This document shows positions 32,311 to 44,384 of a stretch of 64,000 nt of DNA, piece after piece. Location of the stretch: contig NC_045143.1 in NCBI RefSeq assembly GCF_008831285.2, positions 17,336,464 to 17,400,463 on the forward strand. The letters are read 5' to 3'. Both the position numbers and the translations under genes were made by a program. The notes below the pieces were generated by a model. It saw only the letters and a list, made by a program, of their open reading frames with translations. It made no database searches and had not been told where the DNA came from. Numbering within the stretch: position 1 is the stretch's first letter; each line of letters opens with the position of its first letter. This stretch comes from Nymphaea colorata. Lineage: Eukaryota > Streptophyta > Magnoliopsida > Nymphaeales > Nymphaeaceae.

Positions 32311-33986
32311 CAATTCATAGTTACATCATATCTTCCCTCCTACTTGAACTTTGCTCTTTCCATCATCATTTTTCTTTCTTTCCTTCCTTGAATGTTATCT
32401 ATATATTATGCATGCATAGTTGTTTGGTTCTTTACTTACATGTGAATGCATGTCGGGAATGAGAGTGTGGTTTGGGGACTCTTTATTTTCATATTAATTT
32501 TTGAGGTTGGGACTTGTCCAACCCGGAATAAACCCTCACGAAAATGTACATGTTAATATGCATTTCCATGTCATTTTGCGCTAGTTTCCTTCTTAATCAT
32601 CACATTAGGAACCCTAACGAGTGCCTCGTTATGTTGCTTGTTTTCTTCCATACTCAATGGTAGAAGAAATATATCCCTTACAACAAACTAAATAATAACA
32701 TTCTATACTTATATGAATCATATTTTTCAAAACATTTTAAAAAAGAACCTTCTAACATGGCCTTAGGGACTTAGCTTAAACTCTTGCATGAGTCCAAGCT
32801 CCCCTCCAGCCCACATCAAACTTGAAGTTGGTAATTTTAAGTTGTTCTTTGATTTTTCTAATCTTGTGAAGGTATGGATGTATACCCATGTTATATACAT
32901 TTATGCCAACATGATGACCCCCATCTTTCTCTCTCTATGCTTTCACTTTCTATTTTATAAATTTTCATATGTGCATGAATACGTATGTACATGTGCTCCA
33001 TCTCCTCTCTTTCAAATATTTATTTCTCTTTTCAAGACCAATATCTTCTCTTATAACATTTCTCATACCCATATATGCGTATGATATTTTTCTTTTCCTC
33101 TAAAATCTCTATTTCTCTTCGAATCAATACATCTTTTTCTCTTAAACTTTCATATATGTGTATATGTGATGGTATGTACACATGTATGCATGTCTTTCTT
33201 TATATCTCTCTTTCTTTTCATAAGAGTGTTTTATCTCTTGTATTCTTTTTAACATTCTCACCTCATGAACTTTCTATTTACCAACTTCAATAAGACCACA
33301 AACCAAGTAATGACCCAATATTGGAATCATGCTTGATGGTCTACAATCTCTATCTCTTTTCAAAAACTTTTCCTTCTTATATACAATAATTATAATAACG
33401 AAATCTTAGATGTATGTTGTGGTAGGAATGACATTAGATGAATGTTGTGGTAGGAATGTTTTACATTTTTTTCAATCATATAGGGTAAATGCATCCATGC
33501 ATTCTCACCCACTTTATTTCATTTATGATCACAAGCACCTCTCCAAAGGAACTTAAGCAAGAAGGGATGGAGCTCTAGCTAGGTGGTAACCGAATTAGAG
33601 CAAAATCTCAAACCTACTTAAAGTCTTAAGAGAACACTAAAGTGATTTCAAAATGTTTTCACAAGTTTTTCAAATGATATTTACTAGTTTCACTTTTTCC
33701 TCAAAACATTTCACATTTTCAAGCAATTTTTCAAAAACCCTTTCAAAAGTTTGAAACTCCAAACTTTCAATATTTTCTACACTGCATATAGAATCAAAAA
33801 GATGTTTAAGTTAAAACGAAATGCATCAATGATAAACATAGTCCTTGGGTTGATTACCCCCGGTAAAGGCACCGGGAACGGTCGATCCTCGTACCGACGG
33901 GCGAGTCCCTTTCTTTCCTCTTTCAAAACAAAAACCTTATTTTTCTGGAGCACTCCAAAACCAATGAAAATTTTGGGATGCAAACA

Positions 33987-34720
33987 GGGACTCAAAGGAA
34001 TTAGAATCGGTTTGGACAACTGAGGAACTTGGAGGGCTAGGAATGACTCTAGGCAACTCAATAATAGGTGAACTCTCTTTTGGCTTGTCAATAGGTCTAG
34101 GTTCAATGCACTTAGATATGGATGATTCTAGCCATCTTGAAATGTTTGGGGGAATGATAGAGGGACCACAATGGATAGATGGTACATCCAAAGGTTCGTA
34201 TATGATTATATTTTGGAGCTTCATGTAAGAGCTTCTCATACGGTGTCATTTGCAAGTCTGCAATAGGCAACCTGTTAATAAGATGAATAACTGTTTTAAA
34301 AGCATCAAACCAGAATTTTTGTGACATATTGGCATGAATAATCATGGTAAGTCTCATTTCCACCAGATGTCTATGTTTTCTTTCTACTATGCTATTTTGC
34401 TGAGATGTGTAAGGACATATTATCCATCGACAAATACCTTGGTTTTCCAGAAATGTGGTAAATTCTTTGCTCATGAATTCCCCTCTTCCATCTGAATGGA
34501 AAATTTTAATTTTTGTCTCAAGTTGACGCTCTACTATGCTAGAGAACATTTTAAAACATGGAAACATATTACTTTTCTTGGATAAGGGAAAAATCCATGA
34601 GAAGCAAGAATAGTCGTCAACTATTAAGAAATAATACATGTACCCTTCTCATGAAGCACATGGTGTTGGGCCCCAAAGATCAGCATGTAACACTCCAGCT
34701 GGTTTAGTCGCATGAAACTC
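33987..34720 (-). pseudogene. Ty1/copia integrase remnant (minus), cut by element B
   Basis: Reading minus from about 34720: a frame with HADLWGP (start of integrase), then YFLIVDDYSCFSWIFPL (first Asp), FHSDGRGEFMSKEF (second Asp) and QQNSIVERKHRHLVEM (Glu), then WFDAFKTVIHLINRLP and FGCTIYPLW. The Pro/Ser-rich linker that normally separates integrase from RT (RVIPSPPSSSVVQTDSN) follows and ends abruptly at 33987, where the element B LTR begins. RT and RNase H of this copia element should lie left of element B but are not seen there. A frame shift lies near 34640. Confidence 0.75.
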
Positions 34721-35509
34721 AGCCTACGTCTACAGGAAAGACTCTTCTATTCTTCAATAATTCAACCAAGAGAGTATAGATATTTACAGTTATTGTGTAC
34801 AATCAAGATCCTTTATTTTAGGATCTGGATTCACACAATAGACTTTGGCAAGATTATAGGAGACTGTTTTAGAAATAATTCTTTCCTTATAAAGAGGTGA
34901 TTGTTTAGTTTTGGATAATGCTAGGTTGGTGTAACCGTAGATTATATCCTTTCCTTGATTATTGTAGATCATCTTATCACAAGAGACCATGTTGGGAAGG
35001 AAAGTGATATTGGTTCAATATTGATGGCGTTCGATGAGCCATGACGAACTACTACCACCTCCTTAACAAAATGCCAGACCTGTTGCTTGGAGATGAATTT
35101 CTTCTAGAGGCGATGGCAGAAGGCTAAATTTCCTGTTTCCATTTCATGCATCTTTGTATGCAAGGTGTGGTTTGTGATAGGAAACATGGTAAACACACCC
35201 ACTTCTCTTGAAGCAGAGGAAGTTTTAGAATTTCTCTTGATTGCTTTGGGATAATGAGTAGTTGTAAGAATTTTGGAAGGTAGGTTGTGTGTAGTTTGTC
35301 ACTCTCTTATGAAAGTGCTAACATTGTCCCTTTCCCTCACTCCATCTACTTTGCTTTCTGCCATCTGTAGTTGTGCTTTCTATTGTTTATCATATGTACA
35401 TCGAGGGAACATTTGGTGGCTAGAACAGAAGCCAAATTCCTCATTCAAAGGAAACTACCTCCCTCCCACCTTGAAGTTTACTCGCCATTAGATACATGTT
35501 TGAAGTTAA
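34721..35509. other. unassigned stretch between two copia pieces
   Basis: Minus-strand frames (for example around 34790-34990 and 35040-35260) are open in patches but show no motif I recognise. The upstream gag and protease of the copia remnant would be expected here and are not recognisable. Confidence 0.3.
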
Positions 35510-35878
35510 TGCTCTTAGAAATCAAAATGACAAAATAATTAAAAAAAAATAAATATTTTTAAAGTGGCTCAGTCAATAAGCCTATGTCCACTACTCTATC
35601 ATTTCTAACTTCCATTCCTTTGGTAAAGAGATTCCTTTATATAGAAGCGATACATAAGGGGTCCCTTTGGATAGTTAAGAGAAATGACATTTCATCTCTC
35701 AAGCCATTATTAATTCCTAAGAGACATGACTTTGCATCTTCCAAGTCATTTTCTAAGAGACATGACTTTTCATCTCCCAAGCCATTACTAATTCCTAAGA
35801 GACATGACTTTTCACCTCCCAAGTGATTCACTTTGAATGATTAGAGTTTATTCTTTCTAAGAGTCTTCTCATTAAACA
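35510..35878 (-). repeat. 3' LTR of copia element C
   Basis: Plus-strand text runs from TGCTCTTAGAAATCAAAATG to CTCATTAAACA. It contains a short tandem unit, roughly CTAAGAGACATGACTTTTCATCTCCCAAG, in several copies. Reading minus, the purine tract TTGCGGGGGGA lies directly before it (35879-35890). Confidence 0.8.
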
Positions 35879-35949
35879 TCCCCCCGCAAGCTCAATGCAC
35901 AAGTAATGAGATTGAGTTGGCTAAGTATTTGATAATGTGCTACTTACTA

Positions 35950-37480
35950 AGTGGCTTAGTTAAAATATCAGCAACGTGATCTTTGGATGAGATGTATTGA
36001 ATTTTCAAATCTTCTTTAGCCAATTTTTCTCGAACAAATGAAGGTCAATCTCTATGTGCTTGTTGTGGCTATGATACACAGGATAAGCTGCAAGATAGGT
36101 TGCACTGATGTTGTCGCACCATAATATGAGAGGTTGTGATTGAGCAACACCAAGTTCTTTTAATAGAAATTATAACCACATGATTTCAGTAGTAATATTG
36201 GCAACAGATCGATACTCGACCTCAGTGCTAGAACGGAAGACAACTAGCTGCTTTTTAGCATTCCATGAAACTAGATTGGATCCAATAAACATTACATATC
36301 CACTTGTAGACCGTTTAACATCAAGACATCAGGCCCAATTTGCATCATTGTAAGCATTAATGTTAAGAATTGAATTATGTCTAATAGCATGAACATAATC
36401 AATAGTATGTTTCAAATAGCTTAGGATTCTCTTTACGACATCCCAATGGACATCAGTAGGATGATGCATGTATTGACAAACCTTGTTGACAACATAAGAG
36501 ATGTCTGGATGAGTCATGGTAGAGTATTGAAGAGCTCCAACAATGTTGCGATAAAGAGTTGAATCATAAAAATTTGATCTAGTTAAGCAGATAGAGCAGG
36601 GGAGCATCCCATGGGAGTTGAACAAACGTACTTGTTTTTTTGAGAATCTCAAATATATATTTTCTTTGAGACAATACTAGCTTATTGTCAATTCTTGTTA
36701 CTTCTATGCTCAAAAGGAAATGAAGTTCACCCAGATCTTTAATGGCAAACTCACTTTTGAATTGACAAATAATTTTAATGAATATATTATGGTGAGCTTC
36801 ATGTTATGATCATGTCCTCTACATATATCAAAACATATACAAGTATTTCTCCTTTTCTTAAAATAAAAAGAGATGAATCTGTTTGAGCTCCTTTAAAACC
36901 AAGATTTTGGAGGAATAGACTAAGACGGGCAAACCATGCCCTAGGGGCCTATTTTAAACCATATAGCACGTTCAAGCTTGCACACATGAGTTGAGAAAGA
37001 ATGATTTTGAGACTCAGGTAGTTGAACCATATAAACTTATTCTGAAATAAATTCATATACAAATGCATTTTGAATATTCAGCTGATGTATTTTCCATTTG
37101 TGACTAACAGAAATAGTCAATACTGTTCGAACTGTAGTAGGCTTCACAACAGGGGCTGAAGGTTTCAGCATAGTCAATTTTTTCTTTTTTACTATATCCC
37201 TTGGCAACGAGCCTAGCTTTGTACCTTTCCAACTATCTATCTAATTTTCACTTGATTTTGAACACCCATTTACATCCTATAATGTGTTGTTTCTTTATTT
37301 GTAACAAGTTTCCAAGTATTGTTTCGAATAAAGACATTATACTCTTCTTGCATGGCCTTCCTCTAATTTTCATCTTCATATGCTTCCTTGAAACTTAAAA
37401 GTTTGTTGTCTTCAATAAGATTGGTGACAAGAGCTTTTGGAAGAGAGTGTTTGTTGAAAAAATACGTATGGAGCTCATTG
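35950..37480 (-). pseudogene. RT and RNase H remnant of copia element C
   Basis: Broken frames reading minus. RT: KIDYAETFSP near 37185, then the phrase around IHQL and QNAF near 37065. The catalytic motif is read as YVED (near 36815) instead of YVDD. Later come NIVGALQYSTMTHPDISYVVNK (36550-36490), then the RNase H landmarks NAYNDANWA, SGYVMFIGSNLVSWNAKKQ, VEYRSVAN and CDNISATYLA to about 35960. Several stops and frameshifts, so no functional polymerase. Confidence 0.75.
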
Positions 37481-37819
37481 TAGGATTGGGTTTGAAGGCT
37501 CCTACTTGAGATCTGGTAGTCATAGGATGGACTTATTCTTGATTTGGTTCATTTTCATTGGATTGGGTTGGCTCTTCATTTCCAAAAGTTTCAAGCTGAG
37601 ATTTACTATTTGTTTCAGACTGAAGTAAGGGTTCATCTGATGTTGTGGAGATATTAAATGATGGTATTTGAGGTTTGAGAACTGATATTTATGAGGGGAG
37701 GATAAAATGATAGCTTGGTTTTGACTTTCTAAATTTTGAATTATGGTTTCTTGAGTATCAATAAAAGAAAATTTCCTTTCATTAAATCAGATATGTCTCG
37801 AAACATTGATTTTACCAGT

Positions 37820-38330
37820 TCACACACCCAAACAATAATACCCTTTATGTTGAGGAGCATAGCCCAAGAAAACACATCTTTTAGATCGGTAATCTAATTT
37901 GTTTTTTTGATAAGCTCTTAAACAAGGAAAACATTCACATCCAAAGATTTTGAGGAAGTCACAATCAGGTGCCTCTTTGAACAATTTTTTCAAAGGAGAA
38001 GCAAAATCAAGAATCTTGGTTGGCATTCGGTTAATTAAATATATGGTACGAAAGGCATAGAACCAAAAGTTCTTGAGAATATTACCTTTTGCCATTAGAG
38101 ATAAACTTATTTCAATAATATGTTTGTGTATCCATTCAGCTGCTCTATTTTGTTCAGGGGTATGAGGGCATGATATTCTATGTCCAATCTCATTATCGAC
38201 AAGATATGATTGAAACCCTTGAAATTCTCCTTCCCAATGTGAGTGAAAATATTTTATCTTGTGTCCAATAAGATTTTCGTAAAGTGCCTTGAAAGCTTTG
38301 AAAATATGGTTAACGTCTAATTTTGTTCAT
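37820..38330 (-). pseudogene. integrase C-terminal remnant of copia element C
   Basis: Reading minus, CPHTPEQNRAAEWIHKHI (normally PHTPEQNGVAERKHRH, with the catalytic Glu retained) lies near 38165-38110. It is followed by FWFYAFRTIYLINRMPTK, FGCECFPCLR and RSKRCVFLGYAPQHKGYYCL. Confidence 0.75.
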
Positions 38331-38603
38331 CAAATAAATTCAAGTATACCTTGAAAAGGCATCCATAAAAATCACATAGTACTTGAAACCATTCACACTC
38401 TCCATCGAAACTGGACCCTATACATCAGAATAAATGAGTTCAAATGGGTGTTTCATCTTATTTGAAATAGAATTAAATGAAAGTTTATGACTCTTAGCTT
38501 TTTGACAAGGTTCGCACAAATAGTTCAAACAATCATCATAATAAGACAAATCACACTTGTTCAAAACCTTCTTAACACTGGTTAACGTCTTTCTTTCTCC
38601 AAG

Positions 38604-39053
38604 CTAAGCTTTTTTTGTCTTGCTACCAAGGTCCATCTTATATAGCCCATCACTATTAGATACTTGATGAAGAATTTTTCTTGTTATTTGCTTTTTAACA
38701 TAGTACATATTATGATGAAACTCAAAACAAACTCCATTATCCTTAGAAAAACGTTGTACAGGTAACAAGTTTCTTGTTATTTTTTGTACATAAAAGAGAT
38801 CATTTAAAACTAAATTTTGAGATGTCTTTGAAGAACCAATATGAAAAGTTCTCAAACCTGATCCATCTCTAATTTGTACTGCATGTCTACCTTTGTGTTT
38901 GGTACGAATGGACAAGTTGTTGATATTGTTGGTGATGTGATGAGTTGCATCGGAGACACGATACCAATTGTCATCTCCATTGTCGTGATTCAGAGTGCTA
39001 AAAGAAACTGCATGATGTGCTTGAGGTGATGTTATCTCTTTTTCTTTAAGCAA
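38604..39053 (-). pseudogene. protease and pre-integrase region of copia element C
   Basis: A 149-residue open frame. The protease site reads WYRVSDATHHIT, where functional copia proteases have WY-x-DSGAT-x-H; the catalytic Asp is replaced by Val and Gly by Asp. The pre-integrase segment (LNDLFYVQKITRNLLPVQRFSKDN) is well kept. Confidence 0.75.
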
Positions 39054-39065
39054 ATTAGTATATGG

Positions 39066-39545
39066 TCAACAAAACTTTGTAATATGACCAATTTTTCCAC
39101 ATATTTGGCATACAAAATGATCACCTTTGTATTGCTCATTTTTTCGTCCTCTTCCTCTAGATTGGTAATTGTTTCTACCACAACTTCTATAGTTGGTTTG
39201 CTTGTTATGAACATGTTTTGAGGCAATATTTGCAGCAGGCATAATAGATTCAAAAGCTTGAGAATCATCTTCTTTTAAGTTGGCTTTTTGTATAAGAAGA
39301 AGCCCATGAAGTTCATTCAAAGAGACAGGGTCCTTTCAAGTTTCCATACTGATTTTAAAGGCAAGATATTGACTTGGCAATCCTCTAAAAATTTGAAGAA
39401 CAAGATCATCTTTATCAGCAAGTTTGGATGCAATGGCTAGTTGATGAGTAATAGCTTTTGCTTTGTTTATATAAACATCCAGAGAACTAGACCCGTTTTT
39501 CAAATCTTGAAACTGTGATTTTAATTGCATTATTCGAACCCTGGA
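39066..39545 (-). pseudogene. gag remnant of copia element C
   Basis: Copia-type Gag: LKSQFQDLKNGSSSLDVYINKAK and LVLQIFRGLPSQY, an in-frame TGA at about 39336, then the basic region and an intact zinc knuckle CQICGKIGHITKFC (C-x2-C-x4-H-x4-C), followed by a stop at about 39063. The N-terminal half of gag (39550-39950) is present only in broken frames. Confidence 0.75.
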
Positions 39546-40003
39546 TTGAGGAGCATAGGACTGCTTAAGAGCACCCCAAACCTCTATAGAAGTTTTAAAG
39601 CAATAATTTTGGTATGTATTGCTTCAGATAGAGATGACTTAATCCAACTCAAAAGTAACTGATCCTTTCTTAGCCACTCAATATATTTTGGACTACTTTT
39701 AGTTGTTCTTCATCTAAACATTGATGGAGTAGGTTTGCTTCCATCAATATACCCCATAAGATCAAATGAGATCAAGATTGAGGTGAATTAGGATTCCCAA
39801 ATAAGATAATTTTCAGCATTTAGTTTGATGGTGAGGAAATGTTGTAAATTGCTTGGGTACTGAAGAGGAGAAGCAAGAAAATTCGTACACATATCAGAAT
39901 TGACTCCTGTATTTGATGATGCTTCTTGATTTGCCATGAGAATGAAAAGTCACAACACAAGATGTAATCCTAAGGATCTAGTAGCAGCACTAATAAGGAC
40001 CAA

Positions 40004-40015
40004 CTGCTGATACCA
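40004..40015 (-). promoter_or_regulatory. primer-binding site of copia element C
   Basis: TGGTATCAGCAG on the minus strand, directly adjoining the 5' LTR; 10 of the first 11 bases equal the common TGGTATCAGAGC initiator-Met site. Confidence 0.85.
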
Positions 40016-40383
40016 TGTAAGAAATCAAAATGAAAAAATAATTTAAAAAGGACATGAACTTTTAAAGTGGTTTAGCCAATAGGCCCACATCCACTACTCT
40101 ATCATTTTTTACTTGCATTCCTTTGGTAGAGAGATTCATTTATATAGAGGAGATACATAAGGGGTCCCTTTGGGTAGTTAAGAGAAATGACTTTTTATCT
40201 TCCAAGCCATTACTAATTTCTAAGAGACATGACTTTTCATCTCTCATGTCATTTCCTAAGAGACATGACTTTTCATCTCTCATGTTATTTCCTAAGAGAC
40301 ATGACTTTTCATCTCCCAAGTGATTCACTTTGAATGACGAGAGTTGATTCTTTCTAAGAGTCTCCTCATTATTTCTGTTAACA
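40016..40383 (-). repeat. 5' LTR of copia element C
   Basis: Plus-strand text starts TGTAAGAAATCAAAATG. It shares the GGGGTCCCTTTGG block and the CTAAGAGACATGACTTTTCATCTC tandem units with 35510-35878. The exact right end is uncertain (40376 or 40383). Confidence 0.8.
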
Positions 40384-42638
40384 AAAACAAATGCTACATG
40401 TCTCCTACTTTGGGACATTTCTAGAAATGGGAGTCCTAGAATATATACTTTATTTGAAATGTTATTTTCTTCTGCCTCTCTATATGATGGGAACTTGAAA
40501 ATTCATTTCAACTCTTGAGCTGATGCCTACCACCATTGGGACCATAAAGCTCATCTCAATTTCCTTGCTGATAAACTCAAATGAATTTTTTCCGCAGAAA
40601 AAATAAAATTCAAAGATATCAATATATGATGCATCTTTTATGTTAAAACTCTTAAGAAGGAAAAAGGGAATGTGGTTGGTTCTTGAAATATCCTAATTTC
40701 ACATGTCCCAGATCATAGGGATACACATAGAACACACCTTCACTTGTTAGTTTTTATATTTTCTTTGTCCTGCTCTGTTGTTGATGACAACATTCATGTC
40801 ACTTTTATAAGTTTAATTAATAGTCATATCTTGTTATAATTTGGAAATAGTTAAAAGCCAATATCGGGTCTCATATATCGATGAAGAACTATTGTTACTA
40901 TTCAGTAGAAACCTATTTCTGTCAGCCCCATCGTCTTATTTTCTATTTACTTAAGTATTCAGAAGCTTGATTTGTCTTATATAAACAGTTGATATTACAT
41001 CTGACGGTTAACTCTGCTGCATTTTCTGTGTTTCTACCTGTTTACCGTGTCCATTTCTTGGCAAGCTATGTGAATGCTCTCATTGTTGACTAGGTTTATT
41101 TTCTTTTGTAGTCCATTATCTCTTATGCAGAGGAAAAAGATGGAGGTACTTTTTTTTTATAGGACCTTTTGTCATGAAGCAACTCAGATGGTTGTCTTTT
41201 TTAAATTGTGTGTAAATCTTGAAATTGTGTCAATGAACAATCAATTTGAGGTTGTATGAGGTATTATAAGAAGATTTGACCTCTAAATTTGACAAATGTT
41301 CACAATTTATGCCAATTTTGTGTATGGACACGTAAAGAATAAGCTGTAGCAGATAGACATTGTAAAGAATTTATGCTGGTGTGGTATTTTTGGTTAAGTT
41401 AGTTCACAGGAGACTCTTTCATATGAACAATGCTAGGCATTAAACCAGATAGTTGGTGCGTGATGACAAGGGGATGAGCAAAGGATTTGGGCCATTCGGC
41501 TTATTACAGCCTTCAATTCATTATTGCCTCCTTTTTTTTCCTTAAGAAAATTACACCTTTCTTACATTCAACAATATTTCATGGAAAGCCCTTGAATAGC
41601 TATAGCAGAGATCAAGGTCAGACATGCCAAACTGCAGATCTCACACTCTCAACATGTACCTAGATTAACCACAACGAGTCTACCTTCTGCACAAGCTATT
41701 AATTACTCTCCAATGTGCCTCTCACATTCACAAGAAGTTATAGTTCCCCACTTCAGCAGCTCACCTCATCAAGCTATTCTGTACCCAACTGGAAGTTAGT
41801 TGGAATACTGCCAAAGCAAGGTTTGCATGATACCATGCCTTTGTCCATTGTAAGCAAAGAAGCTTCATGTGTTGAGAGTCCTGAGACTACCTTTGTATCT
41901 ATAGCTTCTTCTTTTCCTTTGTGTTTTGACTGTACATTGATATTTTAACTGTTAAGATTTTTAGTTTCTAAATAAGCAGAGGCAGCAAAAGAATAAGAAG
42001 TATTAATATTGTGCTTAAGAGTAAATGTATGATTTGAAGCTATGTAAAATTATGTAGATTATGGCATCTGATTATGTGTTGTTGTTTTTTTTTTTAATCA
42101 GTCGCTCTGTTTGAGATAGCGCTAATGATCAAATAGTCACGTTTGTCTACGTTGACTGGTGTGTTAATTGGCAATAGGATGGCGCCAGTTAAGATATTAT
42201 AACTGCCACCATGGAAAGTACCAGAGCTGCCATAATCAATGGCACTAGCATTTTTCACCATTCAAGAAGTTTATGGTGGTAAGATCTCTAGCGCTAGCAG
42301 TGGCACTAAAACAGTGGCAGAGCTACTGTCCTCTATCGGAGCCATAAAGAGAGAGAGGAAGATGTTGTCCCAACATTACTAACAAAAACCCTAAGAAACA
42401 AGGAAGTAGGGACTACTTCCACACAGAAGCACTAAAAATACCCTTAATGCAAAAAATAAATTAGTCACAAGTACAATAGTAACCTAAGTAGTTAAGCCAT
42501 CCACAATTGCAAAAGTATAACCAAAGACCAATGCAAAACAGATGGTGGCGACCCAAACAGCAGAAGCAAAATTAAGTAGAACCCAACAACTGGATGCAAT
42601 GTAGCATTAATGATGACCCAACAGACAACCCAAGCAAT
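40384..42638. other. unassigned non-coding stretch
   Basis: No recognisable gene. A 77-codon ORF at 41715-41948 has no known motif. A T run lies near 42085. Confidence 0.35.
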
Positions 42639-42981
42639 TAGGGATGTAAATATATCTGATTTGAATCAGATATCCGATCGAACCGATTCAAAAAAAATCA
42701 GATAATGATAAAAAATATAATATCCGATTAAAAACCGGATCAGATTTGGATTTAAGAAATGACATCCGATCGGATTCAGATTTAGATATACATGAATATA
42801 CGATCAGATTTATTTTTAGATAAATATCTTATGTCTAATGTTCTTACATCTTGAAAATTGGCAAAATTTGGTTCAAAATTCGGATTCGGATTGAAAATCG
42901 GATTTTGGATTCAGGTTCTGATATAAAAACAAATATGATTAAGATTATATTCAATTTATATTGGATCCATTGACATCCCCA
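42639..42981. mobile_element. hAT-type MITE, 343 bp
   Basis: Left end TAGGGATGTAAAT; right end ATTGACATCCCCA, whose reverse complement is TGGGGATGTCAAT. The termini are inverted and match at 11 of 13 positions. The 8-bp flanks are CAAGCAAT (42631-42638) and CAAGCAAC (42982-42989), a 7-of-8 target duplication. An 8-bp duplication and a YARNG-type terminus are hAT hallmarks. The interior is made of repeated GATATCCGAT / GGATTCAGAT words with no ORF, so it is non-autonomous. Confidence 0.8.
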
Positions 42982-42989
42982 CAAGCAAC

Positions 42990-44316
42990 TGAACCTCGTG
43001 TCATTAGTAAAATCAGCGATAATTGAACCCACAGTAGAACTTAGATGACAAAACCCCTGGAAGAATTCACCCGCAGCAAAACCCCTAACAGATCCCAACG
43101 GCACTCGAACCCATTGTAGACCTCTCACACAACAGCGGCAAAACCCATTGCAAGGCCAACAACAACATAACCCAAAGCAGAATCGGTGGCGGTGGAGCTC
43201 ACAACATAACTCTGATATGATTAAACCTATCATAGAGACCATAGCAGAACCCGCCATAGTATGCTGTGACCAATGGTGCCAGACCCTAGAGCAGAACCCT
43301 TTTGTAGATACCCAACGGCAAAACCTAGTTGTAGACCCATCAGTGGAACACGATATCAAGGAAGTAGGACGACAGAAGAAACCAGGGCAAGGAGGAGAAC
43401 ATGAGTATGGGGGCAAGGAGAATGGAGGAAGGCCACTGCAACCATTGGGTTACGGAGGAGCACTAGGGCATTTAGAGAGAGCTTGGCGACCCATTGACGT
43501 TGTAAGTGGTCGGCAAAAACATGTCGCACCAAAGGCAGTAGTGTGGGTAGCCCGTCAACAGCCAAAATTTGCTTGCAAAACCACGGTAGAAGAGGTCATG
43601 AGAAACAAGTGAGACTTTAAATCCTGCCTCGCTCGAGGTTCGTGTGGGAGGGAAGTGGCCTGCAGTGAGATGTGTGCTCAAAATGTCGACGATAAGAGTG
43701 GCCTGATAAATGTCTACAACAGCACGAAAATTATCATGGATCTTTCCCTAACCATTGGCACCAAGGGGTTTCCCATAGGAAACTATTGTCATCATCCTTT
43801 CATTTTTTCCAAGATGTTGCATGCCTTCCATATGCATATTTGTGTAGCTGCATCCCATTTATTTCCTCCAAGCCCCCCCAAATGGTGCAAGGACTGAATC
43901 CAACCCTCAAGGCTCTAAACAATCTTTTAAAAAGCTCAGAAAAATGGACATATTCCTAACAAATAGATTTACCACCACATATGCAACCTTAAAGAGACCA
44001 AAACAATCTGTAATTTTAACACTTACTGTTGCACAAATGTCACTATGTCCTCATCCATGCATATAAATGTTAGTTATATAACTGCAATTGTAAGAAGCTT
44101 CTTCCAAATCATATTAATGGTCTGATTTAGAGACCATGTACTTTAAGGAATTGCTCGAAATTAAAATCACCCAGCTGCTAGCAAATAAATTGAGTTCCCA
44201 ACAACAATATTGCAGTGATATATAGCAAAATATGATAGATAATGTAGAAAATAAGGGACAACAAATATATGAGAAAACACACAAAATAATGAGGTAAAAA
44301 AGCACAGGCAAGGAGG

Positions 44317-44384
<68 letters not shown>

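Larger units (their letters stand above)
19308..33986 (+). mobile_element. Ty3/gypsy Tat/Ogre-like element B with PMD ORF (nearly complete)
   Basis: Order: 5' LTR (left part lost in the gap), PBS, leader, PMD ORF, gag, protease, G-patch-like segment, RT, RNase H, second (archaeal-type) RNase H, integrase, a repeat-bearing 3' untranslated region, polypurine tract, 3' LTR. Two RNase H domains between RT and integrase, an Ile-Asp-Gly-Gly-Ser protease active site and very long LTRs (about 3.3 kb) point to the Tat/Ogre branch of plant Ty3/gypsy. The two LTRs are nearly identical by eye apart from small indels, so insertion was fairly recent. It still carries several in-frame stops, so it is not autonomous as read. 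The right border lies inside a copia element. Confidence 0.9.
30665..33986 (+). repeat. 3' LTR of element B (about 3.3 kb)
   Basis: Starts TGTAATCACC and ends GCAAACA. U3 contains a tandem array (30859-31250). A TATA box, TATAAATA, is at 31297-31304 and the transcription start probably lies shortly after it. The R/U5 part contains four copies of a catggcc unit (31650-32310). Confidence 0.9.
35510..40383 (-). mobile_element. Ty1/copia element C (minus), decayed
   Basis: Two LTRs of about 370 bases in direct orientation (35510-35878 and 40016-40383) enclose gag, protease, integrase, RT and RNase H remnants in copia order when read minus. PBS TGGTATCAGCAG (minus, 40015-40004) matches initiator tRNA-Met sites, and a purine tract lies at the other end. 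GTTAA occurs just left of the left LTR (35505-35509) and at 40377-40381 at the right border, a candidate target duplication if the right LTR ends at 40376. Many stops and frameshifts. Confidence 0.85.

Noticed and set aside
35584-35826. Plus-strand ORF with repeated KRHDF units
   Set aside because: It is a translation of the short tandem units in the copia C LTR; the same appears at 40123-40323.
42844-43612. Overlapping 190- and 154-codon ORFs on opposite strands
   Set aside because: They come from a repetitive AACCC-type run, show no domain, and the minus ORF extends into the MITE.
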